Assembly: GCF_016132545.1 (NCBI RefSeq)
Contig: NZ_CP066167.1
Coordinates: 2,135,001 to 2,199,000 of the forward strand
Source of the DNA: Spongiibacter nanhainus
GTDB taxonomy: Bacteria; Pseudomonadota; Gammaproteobacteria; Pseudomonadales; Spongiibacteraceae
Direction of reading: 5' to 3'
Length of the DNA stretch: 64,000 nucleotides
Shown here: in pieces, positions 17,622-25,536 of the stretch
Numbering within the stretch: position 1 is the first letter of the stretch
Layout: every line of letters starts with the position of its first letter
Notes under the pieces: model-generated
Database searches by the model: none
Told to the model about the DNA's origin: nothing
Seen by the model: the letters and a program-made list of their open reading frames with translations, nothing else
Made by a program: the position numbers and the translations under genes

Positions 17622-18894
17622 CATTGCTGTCCCACAAATATTCATAGCAAGCAGAGCTGCGGATGAATGGTGTTGTTAAGTTGCTCTGGAGGATCACCTC
17701 TCAGCAAAGGCAGCAACTCTCTGCGCTCAAATAAATTGAGCTGTAGGAGGCGAATCATTTGCTGCAGGCTGCGATCAATTTGGCTGCTGAACTTAATCCA
17801 GGCCAGCAGTAGATAGGCACACATAGCGATCCAAATCTGGGTCATGACGGCATTCTTGGAAGTGCCGACAAAGGATTTTATTTTCAGGTTTTGCTTGATG
17901 CATTTGAAGAACAATTCGATCTGCCAGCGGGATTTGTAGATATCGGCAATGGTCTTGGCGGCAAGGTGGAAGTTATTGGTCAGAAACGCATAGTGCTTAC
18001 CGGTATCAGGATCACGGAAACCAATCCGGCGCAAAGGAACAGGGCAAGCCTTTGCCTTAGTGCCGGTGATGACAATGGTCTGATCACAGGTCAGGCCTTT
18101 GGATTTAATGATTTCGCGGCGTTCAATAATACGGTACGTGGCATTACGCTTTTGCCGGGTAACAAAGAAAATTCCTTTATCATTCAGGGCGTTAAACCAT
18201 GAATAATCAGTATAGGCGCGATCCATGACCACAATGCTATCGGCAGGGAATTCAAGAACGCGACCGATAGTGACATCGTGCTTTTTCCCATCGGTAATGC
18301 TGACGAAGCTGGGAAGGAGCCCATCATGATCAAGGCCAATATGCACTTTTACCGCTCCTTTGGTGCGGCGGAATTTTGCCCAGGGAAACACGGAAAGGCA
18401 CAGGTCAATAGTGGTGGAGTCGAGCGAATACAGCTTATTCCCGAAACGAAATCCATGCTTTGGTGCGACGCCGTGGCAGCGGGAAAGCAGCTTATGAAAC
18501 AGCGCTTCGTAAAGCGTATAGGGCTGACTTTCGTTGACGCGGGAAAGGGTGCTTCTCGTCACATTGCCGGCGCCGAGGTGGTAAAGCCGGGCTGCTTGAG
18601 CAGACAGATTACTGACGATATCGCGCAAGCTGGATCGGCCAGAAAGTTGTGCCAAGCTCAGCGCAACGAACTGAGACCAGCGCGACATTCTGCGCAACTT
18701 TTGACCCTCGTGGTGCTGTTTGGCGAGGGTTTCAAATTCATGTCTCGATACCAGTTTCAACAATTGAGAAAATACCGTGTTATGATGTGCCAAGGCTTGA
18801 ATCTCCCTGTTTTTACAGTGTTTGGTCGCACATCCATTGTAGCAACTTGTTGAGATTCAAGCCTTTTTTATGTCTGATTTATGGGACAGCAATG
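17622..18894 (-). mobile_element. IS4-like insertion sequence, complete, with 9-bp target duplication
   Basis: 1273 bp bounded by inverted ends reading CATTGCTGTCCCA at both termini (17622 onward; 18894 backward). Direct repeats of ATGTGACTG flank it at 17613-17621 and 18895-18903, so insertion is recent enough for the duplication to be intact. It holds one transposase gene on the minus strand and inserted just upstream of the propeptide-like/subtilase gene pair. Confidence 0.93.
17642..18793 (-). CDS. IS4-family DDE transposase
   Basis: 383 aa with an N-terminal DUF4372-type DNA-binding region (VFSQLLKLVSRHEFETLAKQH) and a DDE domain: first Asp in YSLDSTTIDLCLS, second in VVMDRAYTDY, and Glu in YKSRWQIELFFKCIKQ, which also fits the Y-(2)-R-(3)-E-(6)-K signature of IS4 transposases. 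Length and motifs are complete, so the element may be active. Confidence 0.93.
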   Translation of the reverse strand: MAHHNTVFSQLLKLVSRHEFETLAKQHHEGQKLRRMSRWSQFVALSLAQLSGRSSLRDIVSNLSAQAARLYHLGAGNVTRSTLSRVNESQPYTLYEALFHKLLSRCHGVAPKHGFRFGNKLYSLDSTTIDLCLSVFPWAKFRRTKGAVKVHIGLDHDGLLPSFVSITDGKKHDVTIGRVLEFPADSIVVMDRAYTDYSWFNALNDKGIFFVTRQKRNATYRIIERREIIKSKGLTCDQTIVITGTKAKACPVPLRRIGFRDPDTGKHYAFLTNNFHLAAKTIADIYKSRWQIELFFKCIKQNLKIKSFVGTSKNAVMTQIWIAMCAYLLLAWIKFSSQIDRSLQQMIRLLQLNLFERRELLPLLRGDPPEQLNNTIHPQLCLL

Positions 18895-18949
18895 ATGTGA
18901 CTGTTATGTTAATTCGGTGGACTGGGTGAGGCTGTAGGGAATACCCACA

Positions 18950-19672
18950 ATGCAAGCAGTGGGTAATAGCAACACAATGAGCGAAAAAGATGCGACTTGT
19001 GCCTCATTTTTGTCGGTTTTTTTCATTGCTAGCACTAGTCAAGTCAGTAACAATACCTACCACATACAAAAAACGTTAGACACTGCCATGATATTTTCTG
19101 ACCTGAATTGCTTTGTTGATGTTAGCTGCTTTCGCGCTTGCCCCTTTTATAATCAAGCCGTTAAGCAAGTTGCTCCAGCCGAAATCGTCGCTGCCTTGGA
19201 CTGGATCGAAATGATGGACGGCGTCGCCGCCCGCAAAGATGCCGTTCACCGCCTGCAAATCGCCGCTGAACAGGCGGTAGAGAGCGGCTGGGTCAGAGAT
19301 GAAAGCCAGTTACTACCCCGGCAGCTGGAAACCATGACCGACGTCGCTTACCTGCTTAGCCGCTTTGAGCGGGGCGAGCGCGCTGCGATTCTGTTTGCCC
19401 TGTGCGAGGGCATGAGCCTGGGTGAGGTGGTCCACCTCAAGCGCCGGGATTTGGTGAACCACCACCTCAGCCCCGAGGCCGCTCAGGTGGCTAACCGTAT
19501 CACGCCGCACCTCCACTCCGAGTGGTTGTTCTGGCGCAGCAAGGGCGGCCTACCCTTCCCCCTCAGCAATCTTGAACAGCGCTGGCAGGAGAAAATGCCC
19601 ATGAGCTGGTCGATGTTTTGCCGCACCCACGCCCAGCGCAGCGCCAAACGCTACAGCAGCCTGGCCAGCTAA
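18950..19672 (+). CDS. Tyrosine-recombinase-like protein lacking the first catalytic Arg
   Basis: The longest frame gives 240 aa. The first 45 or so residues are poor in homology, and ATG 19088 (MIFSDLNCF) is another possible start. The part FERGERAAILFALCEGMSLGEVVHLKRRDLV follows the pattern of the integrase catalytic box I (LALxTGMRxGE), but the catalytic Arg is replaced by Ser (EGMSLGE), and no clear HxxR or active Tyr is present. It may be a degenerate or repurposed integrase fold; its function is not known. It lies between the IS element and the tRNA-Gly/Cys genes, on the same strand as them. Confidence 0.5.
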   Translation: MQAVGNSNTMSEKDATCASFLSVFFIASTSQVSNNTYHIQKTLDTAMIFSDLNCFVDVSCFRACPFYNQAVKQVAPAEIVAALDWIEMMDGVAARKDAVHRLQIAAEQAVESGWVRDESQLLPRQLETMTDVAYLLSRFERGERAAILFALCEGMSLGEVVHLKRRDLVNHHLSPEAAQVANRITPHLHSEWLFWRSKGGLPFPLSNLEQRWQEKMPMSWSMFCRTHAQRSAKRYSSLAS

Positions 19673-19700
19673 AAAAGCGAAGGTAAATCAGCAACTTTCC

Positions 19701-19728
19701 TTGACAGCAGCAAGCGAAACACTAGAAT
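19701..19728 (+). promoter_or_regulatory. Sigma70 promoter of the tRNA-Gly/tRNA-Cys unit
   Basis: -35 TTGACA (19701-19706), 16-bp spacer, -10 TAGAAT (19723-19728), followed by a GC-rich discriminator GGCGCC typical of stringently controlled stable-RNA promoters. It lies 41 bp upstream of tRNA-Gly. Confidence 0.82.
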
Positions 19729-19769
19729 AGGCGCCTTCCTGAGTTACCGCCCTGTGCGGTACTCACCAA

Positions 19770-19845
19770 GCGGGAATAGCTCAGTTGGTAGAGCGCAACC
19801 TTGCCAAGGTTGAGGTCGCCGGTTCGAACCCGGTTTCCCGCTCCA
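19770..19845 (+). tRNA. tRNA-Gly(GCC)
   Basis: 76 nt with encoded CCA. Acceptor GCGGGAA pairs with TTCCCGC, D-arm AGCTCAGTTGGTAGAGC, anticodon loop CTTGCCAAG giving GCC, T-arm GCCGGTTCGAACCCGGT. Standard structure. First gene of the tRNA unit. Confidence 0.97.
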
Positions 19846-19854
19846 AAAATCAAA

Positions 19855-20093
19855 GGCGCGGTGGCAAGCTGCTCATCCAGCAGACTGCAACTCCAGCGCC
19901 CGCGGCGAAATAGAAAGGAGCCGGTTAAGTCGAACCGGCGTACACCCTAGGTGTGCGACCAAAACGACCCAAAGGCGCGGTGGCAGAGTGGTTATGCAGC
20001 GGACTGCAACTCCAGCGCCCGCGGCGAAACAGACAAAGAGCCGGTTAAGTCGAACCGGCGTACACCCACGGTGTACGATTAAAACGACCCAAA
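19855..20093 (+). repeat. Two 119-120-bp tandem units, each starting with a 5' half copy of tRNA-Cys
   Basis: Unit 1 (19855-19973) and unit 2 (19974-20093) start with the first 40 or so nt of tRNA-Cys through the anticodon arm; unit 2 is identical to the true gene there, while unit 1 has a diverged D-arm. An 80-nt tail replaces the tRNA 3' half. The tail carries hairpin GCCGGTT-N6-AACCGGC and hairpin GTACACC-N3-GGTGTAC; in unit 1 the second stem keeps its pairing by a T.G wobble. The inverted tail repeats the tRNA-Cys T-arm sequence GTACGCCGGTTCGA. The third occurrence at 20094 is the intact tRNA-Cys. Confidence 0.88.
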
Positions 20094-20167
20094 GGCGCGG
20101 TGGCAGAGTGGTTATGCAGCGGACTGCAACTCCGTGTACGCCGGTTCGATTCCGACCCGCGCCTCCA
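20094..20167 (+). tRNA. tRNA-Cys(GCA)
   Basis: 74 nt with encoded CCA. Acceptor GGCGCGG pairs with CCGCGCC, anticodon loop ACTGCAAC gives GCA, T-arm GCCGGTTCGATTCCGAC. It stands behind two half-copies of itself and is the only complete copy. Confidence 0.95.
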
Positions 20168-20211
20168 TTCCTCCCTAGGTTTACCTCAATCCAGTGACCA
20201 GCCACTCACCC

Positions 20212-20240
20212 GGTTTAGGCGCCCTCTCCGGCCTAAAACC
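20212..20240. terminator. Hairpin between tRNA-Cys and pgsA (converging units)
   Basis: GGTTTAGGC and GCCTAAAACC form an imperfect stem around a CG-rich loop, between the end of the tRNA unit (plus) and the end of pgsA (minus). A T-run is lacking, so the bidirectional terminator role is tentative. Confidence 0.4.
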
Positions 20241-20249
20241 ATCTGATAA

Positions 20250-20804
20250 TTAGTTGTTCTCACGCAATTCCGGCCAGGCCGCTTTCAGGTACATCACCAT
20301 GGACCATAGCGTCAGAATCGCCGCCACATAGAGCAAAACTAGATTGAGCCCATCCAGCAGCGGATAACGACCCGGCGGCACCAGCAGCAAGCCGATTATG
20401 GCGACGATCTGGGCGGTGGTTTTGACCTTACCCAGCCAAGAAACTGCAACACTGGTGCGTTTGCCCAGTTCCGCCATCCACTCCCGCAACGCCGAAATAA
20501 CAATCTCCCGGCCGATGATGATCACCGCCGGCAGGGTGAACCACCACACGTGGAAACGCTCAATCAGTACCGCCAGAGCTACCGCTACCATGAGTTTGTC
20601 GGCGACCGGGTCGAGAAAGGCCCCCAGCGCAGTGGTTTGTCCGAGGCGGCGCGCCAGGTAACCATCCAGCCAGTCGGTCAGGCCGGCAAGGCCAAACAGC
20701 GCTGCAGTGATCACATAACTTTGGGGAATGGGCAGATAAAACGCCACCGCAAAGATGGGGATCAGGATAATACGGAACAGCGTCAGCGCGTTGGGGACGG
20801 TCAT
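20250..20804 (-). CDS. pgsA: CDP-diacylglycerol-glycerol-3-phosphate 3-phosphatidyltransferase
   Basis: 184 aa integral membrane enzyme that makes phosphatidylglycerol phosphate from CDP-diacylglycerol and glycerol-3-phosphate. The CDP-alcohol phosphatidyltransferase motif is complete: DGYLARRLGQTTALGAFLDPVAD (D-G-x2-A-R-x8-G-x3-D-x3-D, about residues 44-66). It begins MTVPNALTLFRIILIPIF with the first helix; four to six helices fit. Downstream of uvrC in the gacA-uvrC-pgsA order common to gammaproteobacteria. Confidence 0.96.
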   Translation of the reverse strand: MTVPNALTLFRIILIPIFAVAFYLPIPQSYVITAALFGLAGLTDWLDGYLARRLGQTTALGAFLDPVADKLMVAVALAVLIERFHVWWFTLPAVIIIGREIVISALREWMAELGKRTSVAVSWLGKVKTTAQIVAIIGLLLVPPGRYPLLDGLNLVLLYVAAILTLWSMVMYLKAAWPELRENN

Positions 20805-20876
20805 AAGGCACTCATTGTTTTAACCAACGGCAATTTTAGAGGCTCTTTGCAGCTAACGATAGAGGCGATTGAGACG

Positions 20877-22724
20877 CTACTCACTGCGCAGGCCTTCGTA
20901 GATGTCTCTGGCCAATTTATCACTGATTCCCGGCACCCGGCTCAGGTCGCCTATACTGGCGGCCTTTACCCCTTGCAAACCACCAAAGTGACGCAACAAC
21001 TCCCGACGGCGCTTGGCGCCAACACCGGGGATAGCCTCAAGGCCGGAGGTACGGCGCGCTTTGTCTCGCCGCGCTTTGTGGCCGGTTACGGCAAAGCGGT
21101 GAGACTCGTCGCGGATATGCTGTATTAAATGCAGAGCTGGGCTGTTGTCGGGTAGAGTCACTTCCCGGTCGTCGTCAGAGCGAATCAGTACCTCCAGGCC
21201 GGCGCGGCGGTCAGCGCCTTTGGCGACGCCCACCATCAAGAGATTATCGACGCCCAGTTCGGCCATAACTTCTTTGGCCTGGTTGAGCTGGCCTTTGCCA
21301 CCGTCAATAAATAGCACATCCGGCATGGGGATCTCTCCTGCTGTCACTCGCTTGTAGCGCCGGGTGAGGGCTTGGCGCATGGCGGCATAATCATCGGCTG
21401 CCGCGATATCGTCGATGTTCAATCGGCGGTAGTCGGATTTTAAAGGCCCGTTACTGTCAAACACCACGCAGGAGGCCACGGTGGCTTCGCCGCTGCTGTG
21501 ACTGATATCAAAGCACTCCAGGCGCTGGGGCGGCTCGTCCAGTTCCAAGGCATCCGCCAGAGCCTGGTAGCGGCCCAGCATACTTTCTGAAGCGGCCAGG
21601 CGATTGCGGAGATTCTGCTCAGCCGCGGTCACCGCCAGGTTGAGCCATTTGGCACGATGACTGCGCACCCGGTGAGAGACTGCCACCTGGCGGCCGGCAC
21701 GCTCGCTGAGACCGCCCGCCAGCAGCGTGGCATCGGGTAATTCTACGTTTACGATCACTTCCCGGGGGATTTCCATGGCGCCGCTGCCGGTAAGGTAGTG
21801 CTGAGCCAAGAAGGCCTCGACATGGCTTTCTACGCCCTCTTCCAGCCGACTTTTGGGGAAGTAGCTGCGGCTGCCCAGCACCCGCCCTTTGCGAACATAT
21901 AGCAGTTGGATACAGCACACACCTGCATTGAGCACACCGGCGACAATATCCAGGTCGCCACTCTCCCCTTCAATACACTGATTGGCCTGGACCTGTTGCA
22001 GGTAGGTGATGCGATCCCGCAGCTCGGCGGCTTTCTCAAATTCCAGGTTGGCGGCGTGGGCCTCCATATCGTCGGCCATTTCCGCCAGCAGGTCGCTGTT
22101 CTTGCCCTGCAGAAACAGCGCGGTGTGGTGAACGTCCCGCTGGTAGTCGTCGTCACTAACCATGTTGACGCAGGGGCCGGTGCAGCGGCCGATCTGATAC
22201 TGCAAACACGGCCGGCTGCGGTTGCGGTAGTAGCTGTCTTCGCACTGGCGCACCTTAAAAACCTTTTGCAGCCAGTTCAGGCTTTCCCGCACCGCCGACG
22301 CGCTGGGGTAAGGACCAAAGTACTGCCCCTTACCCCGTTTGCTCCCCCGGTGCAGGCTCAGTCGCGGATGGCGATGATCGCTAAGGTAGATATAGGGGTA
22401 GGATTTATCGTCCCGCAGCAGAATGTTGTAAGGCGGCTTGTTTTCCTTGATCAGATTCTGCTCAAGGAGCAGGGCCTCGCCTTCGCTGGCGGTCACCGTC
22501 ACCTCTATCTGGGCGATGCGGGACACCAAGGCCATGGTTTTACTGGTCAGTCCACTGGCGCGAAAATAACTGCTGAGGCGATTGCGAAGGTTCTTCGCCT
22601 TGCCCACGTAGAGCACCTCACCTGCGCTATCCAGCATAACGTAGACCCCGGTTTTGCGGGTAACATTGCTAAGGAAGCGCTTGGCGTCAAACTTGGGCAA
22701 GCCGTTTGTGGAGTGATCAGTCAT
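20877..22724 (-). CDS. uvrC: Excinuclease ABC subunit C
   Basis: 615 aa. It has the GIY-YIG nuclease (GVYVMLDSAGEVLYVGKAKNLRNRLSSYF, about 26-56), a Cys-rich segment (CLQYQIGRCTGPCV), a UVR domain (NLEFEKAAELRDRITYLQ) that contacts UvrB, an RNase H-like C-terminal nuclease (ECFDISHSSGEATVASCVVF ... DVLFIDGGKGQLNQA) and a helix-hairpin-helix tail (IPGVGAKRRRELLRHFGG). It makes both incisions in nucleotide excision repair. Full length. Between gacA and pgsA. Confidence 0.97.
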   Translation of the reverse strand: MTDHSTNGLPKFDAKRFLSNVTRKTGVYVMLDSAGEVLYVGKAKNLRNRLSSYFRASGLTSKTMALVSRIAQIEVTVTASEGEALLLEQNLIKENKPPYNILLRDDKSYPYIYLSDHRHPRLSLHRGSKRGKGQYFGPYPSASAVRESLNWLQKVFKVRQCEDSYYRNRSRPCLQYQIGRCTGPCVNMVSDDDYQRDVHHTALFLQGKNSDLLAEMADDMEAHAANLEFEKAAELRDRITYLQQVQANQCIEGESGDLDIVAGVLNAGVCCIQLLYVRKGRVLGSRSYFPKSRLEEGVESHVEAFLAQHYLTGSGAMEIPREVIVNVELPDATLLAGGLSERAGRQVAVSHRVRSHRAKWLNLAVTAAEQNLRNRLAASESMLGRYQALADALELDEPPQRLECFDISHSSGEATVASCVVFDSNGPLKSDYRRLNIDDIAAADDYAAMRQALTRRYKRVTAGEIPMPDVLFIDGGKGQLNQAKEVMAELGVDNLLMVGVAKGADRRAGLEVLIRSDDDREVTLPDNSPALHLIQHIRDESHRFAVTGHKARRDKARRTSGLEAIPGVGAKRRRELLRHFGGLQGVKAASIGDLSRVPGISDKLARDIYEGLRSE

Positions 22725-22751
22725 TGCGAATGTGTCGGGGACAAGCCCAGC

Positions 22752-23393
22752 TCAATTGAGCGGTGAGTCGATCAAGCCGTGGCGTATGGCCAGCAAAGTC
22801 AGCTCTACATCGCCGTTGACATCGAGCTTTTCAAACACCCGATAGCGGTAGCTATTTACCGTTTTGGCAGAGATATTCAAACGCTCGGCAATATCCTGGA
22901 CCTTGTGACAGGTAGCCACCATCATGCTGATCTGCATCTCCCGTTCGGAAAGGCTGTCAAAGGGCGTACCGTCGCCTCCAAAGCCCTGCAGTGCCATTGC
23001 CTGGGCTATGGCCGGACTGAGGTAGCGTTTACCCGCCGCCACTTGGCGAACGGCGGTGAGCATTTCCTGCTCAGACGCTCCTTTGGTGAGATAGGCTGCG
23101 GCGCCAGCCTTTATCAAGCGACTGGGTAAGGGCTCCTGATCACAGGCACTAAGGGCGATGATGTGAGTATCCGGGGCCACCTGCAGCAATTTACGCGTGG
23201 CTTCCAGGCCACCGATGCCAGGCATGCGCACATCCATAATGACCACGTCGGGATGATGCTTACGGCAGTAGCTGATCGCTTCCTCGCCGCTGCATACTTG
23301 ATCCAGCACCGTGATATCGGCGGCATCGTCCAGCATGCGGACAATGCCTTCCCGCACCATGGCGTGATCGTCAGCAACGAGAACGGTGATCAT
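22752..23393 (-). CDS. gacA: GacA/UvrY-family response regulator
   Basis: 213 aa from ATG 23393 (MITVLVADDHAMVREG), with GGGGA upstream; a TTG at 23417 opens the same frame but is unlikely. Receiver domain with phospho-acceptor Asp54 in VVIMDVRMPG and a C-terminal LuxR-type HTH (LSEREMQISMMVATCHKVQDIAERLNISAKTVNSYRYRVFEKL). It is the DNA-binding partner of a GacS/BarA-type kinase that drives small regulatory RNA genes. The position just before uvrC is the classic gacA/uvrY place. Confidence 0.94.
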   Translation of the reverse strand: MITVLVADDHAMVREGIVRMLDDAADITVLDQVCSGEEAISYCRKHHPDVVIMDVRMPGIGGLEATRKLLQVAPDTHIIALSACDQEPLPSRLIKAGAAAYLTKGASEQEMLTAVRQVAAGKRYLSPAIAQAMALQGFGGDGTPFDSLSEREMQISMMVATCHKVQDIAERLNISAKTVNSYRYRVFEKLDVNGDVELTLLAIRHGLIDSPLN

Positions 23394-23439
23394 AGATTTC
23401 CCCAACACATTAGCCAAAACAATAGCAATTTCGGCCTTT

Positions 23440-24036
23440 TCAGTCGATGATCCGACGGAAGGTAATATTTACCCGTTCCTTCCCTACCCCTGCACGCTTG
23501 GGCAGCGCGTGACGCCAGTATCGTTGAATCGGCGGCAACATCAGCAGCAATGACCCCGATGCCAAAGGCAGGGTCTGCGCCCGGCCGCCACGCTTGGGTT
23601 TTAGCGCGAAATCCCGCTCCGCCCCCAAACTGACCGAGGCCACGGTTGGGTTGTCGCCCAGCGCCGTTTCATCATCGCTGTGGTAACCCATGGTGTCGTT
23701 GCCGTCCCGGTAGTGATTGAGCAACGCGCAGTTAAAACGCTGCCCGCAATCCTCCTCAAGACGATCCCGCAGCGTCGCCAGCCCCGGGGGCCAACCCTCT
23801 GCCCGATGCAGGTGGCCGCTGTATCGGTACTGCACACCGGCATCGCCAACAAAATGTACTCGCCTGGGCGTCGCGTGGTACTTGCCAAAGACCTGAAGCT
23901 GGGGCTGATACCATCCGGGCACTGCCAACAGTGCCGTTTTCAGCGAATCGGGCTCCGCCACATAGTTGGGCAGGTAGACTAGCTCGCCACCGACCAAGGG
24001 GATGGTTTCTGCACCCGGTAGGGATTTAAGCCGCAT
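23440..24036 (-). CDS. AlkB-like 2-oxoglutarate/Fe(II) dioxygenase (DNA repair type)
   Basis: 198 aa from ATG 24036 (MRLKSLPGAETIPLV), which overlaps the murB stop by 11 bp. Iron ligands and co-substrate motifs: NHYRDGNDTMGYHSDDE (HxD), distal His in RYWRHALPK, and the Arg pair in RVNITFRRI that binds 2-oxoglutarate. YFG-like sequences and the GSLLLM strand match AlkB-type demethylases, nearest to the AlkB/ALKBH2-3-like group. Probably repairs alkylated bases. Confidence 0.88.
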   Translation of the reverse strand: MRLKSLPGAETIPLVGGELVYLPNYVAEPDSLKTALLAVPGWYQPQLQVFGKYHATPRRVHFVGDAGVQYRYSGHLHRAEGWPPGLATLRDRLEEDCGQRFNCALLNHYRDGNDTMGYHSDDETALGDNPTVASVSLGAERDFALKPKRGGRAQTLPLASGSLLLMLPPIQRYWRHALPKRAGVGKERVNITFRRIID

Positions 24037-25060
24037 GGCCTCGGTAAACCCTTGGCTCAATTTCCAATATCACACCATAGCGCTCCTGGACGTCGGCCTG
24101 AATGGCCGCCGCAAGGGATAACACCTCACTGCCATCGACGCTCTGGTAATTAACTAACACGATAGCTTGTTTGGGGTGAACTCCCACCCCACCCTGTCGA
24201 TGGCCGCGCCAACCCGCCCGGTCTACCAGCCAAGCCGCCGCCAGTTTCACTCGGCCACCCGCCATGGGCCAGTGTGCCAATTCAGAGTGCTGAGACAACA
24301 GTCTTTTTGCAGTAGCGCTGTCCACTATAGGATTCTTAAAGAAGCTGCCAACATTGGGCTCGTGATCCACATCGGGCAATTTGGAACGGCGCACCGCTTC
24401 CACCGCCTCCGCGACCTGCTGCGGACTGGGCTGCTCCATCCCCTTCAATGCGTCCTGCAATGCCGGGTAGTTGCATTCAACCCGCGCCTGGGTTGATAGC
24501 CGCAAGCCCACCTCAGTGATAATAAAACGGTCCCGCAGCTCGCCTTTAAAGATACTATCCCGGTAGGCAAAGCGGCATTCTTCAGCTGTAAGCCTGCGGG
24601 CGCAGTCGTTGAGACGATCCCACCCACCGACCCAATCGATAAAACGGGCCACTTCCACGCCATAGGCGCCAATATTCTGTATGGGCGCGGCGCCCACCGA
24701 GCCGGGAATCGCGATAAGGTTTTCCAGGCCAAACCAGTTCTGACTCAATGAGTAGCGCACCAGTTGGTCCCAGTTTTCGCCGGCGGCGACCTGTAACACC
24801 CGGTCTTCGCCCTCAGCCTGACACTCCAAACCGGTCATGGTCAGAGCAATAACCAAACCGGGGTAATCACCGGCGAACACGGAGTTACTGCCGCCGCCTA
24901 AAATCGCTACATCGAGATCGCGCTGTTGCGCAAAGTCCAGGGCCTTGACCAGAGTATCTTGGCTGTCCGCCTCCACAAAAAACGCCGCTTTTGCGGGCGT
25001 CCCCAGGGTGTGACGCCCCAGCAGGCTGACATCGCGTTGTACGGTCAGGGCGACACTCAC
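24026..25060 (-). CDS. murB: UDP-N-acetylenolpyruvoylglucosamine reductase
   Basis: 344 aa, type I (E. coli-like) MurB. FAD-binding motifs LGGGSNSVFAGDYPGLVI and IPGSVGAAPIQNIGAYGVE are present, together with the substrate-side YRDSIFK, the catalytic Ser in NVGSFFKNPIV and the C-terminal Glu in LEIEPRV. It catalyses the NADPH-dependent reduction that yields UDP-MurNAc for peptidoglycan. The ATG overlaps the phosphatase gene by 4 bp. Confidence 0.97.
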   Translation of the reverse strand: MSVALTVQRDVSLLGRHTLGTPAKAAFFVEADSQDTLVKALDFAQQRDLDVAILGGGSNSVFAGDYPGLVIALTMTGLECQAEGEDRVLQVAAGENWDQLVRYSLSQNWFGLENLIAIPGSVGAAPIQNIGAYGVEVARFIDWVGGWDRLNDCARRLTAEECRFAYRDSIFKGELRDRFIITEVGLRLSTQARVECNYPALQDALKGMEQPSPQQVAEAVEAVRRSKLPDVDHEPNVGSFFKNPIVDSATAKRLLSQHSELAHWPMAGGRVKLAAAWLVDRAGWRGHRQGGVGVHPKQAIVLVNYQSVDGSEVLSLAAAIQADVQERYGVILEIEPRVYRGHAA

Positions 25061-25536
25061 GACAATTCACCCAGCTCCTGCCGCAAGGTCTTCAGTAAGC
25101 CTTCGGCAGCGTCTTCCACCAGATCGATTACCTGGTAAAAGCCCGCTTCGCCGCCATAGTAAGGATCGGGGACTTCGCTGGTGTCAGCGGCTCTGGCATA
25201 GTCAAGAAGCAAGCGGGGCTCAGCGCCACCGGCGGGCTGTATGTCCCGGAGGTCAGCAAGGTTGCTGTTATCCATGGCGAGAATATGGTCAAAGTGGTGA
25301 AAGTCCTCGGCACTGACCTGCCGGGCCCGCAGCGGCGACAAGTCATAGCCGCGCTGCAACGCCGCCTCTTGCATCCGTGAATCCGGCGGACGGCCGACGT
25401 GCCAATCCCCGGTGCCGGCAGAATCGATGTGAATGCGCTCGCCTAAACCGGCCTCTTCCACACGTTGCTGGAAGATGCCGTGGGCAGTCGGCGAGCGGCA
25501 GATATTGCCCAGGCATACAAATAACACCCGTCTCAT
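25057..25536 (-). CDS. Low-molecular-weight protein-tyrosine phosphatase
   Basis: 159 aa with the CX5R active site at the N-terminus ([15 protein letters not shown], Cys8 and Arg14) and the general-acid loop EVPDPYYGG near the C-terminus. Family members dephosphorylate tyrosine kinases of polysaccharide export or arginine phosphate; nothing nearby fixes the substrate. Linked by 4-bp overlaps to kdsB upstream and murB downstream, an arrangement also found in pseudomonads. Confidence 0.93.
   Translation of the reverse strand: MRRVLFVCLGNICRSPTAHGIFQQRVEEAGLGERIHIDSAGTGDWHVGRPPDSRMQEAALQRGYDLSPLRARQVSAEDFHHFDHILAMDNSNLADLRDIQPAGGAEPRLLLDYARAADTSEVPDPYYGGEAGFYQVIDLVEDAAEGLLKTLRQELGELS

Noticed and set aside
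19855-20167. Three regularly spaced repeats considered as a CRISPR-like array
   Set aside because: Units abut without spacers, and the repeated part is tRNA-Cys sequence; no cas genes nearby.
19873-20205. 110-aa open frame with internal protein repeats
   Set aside because: The repeats are only the antisense translation of the tRNA-Cys-derived units.
21906-22766. 286-aa open frame on the plus strand
   Set aside because: Antisense to uvrC, no homology.
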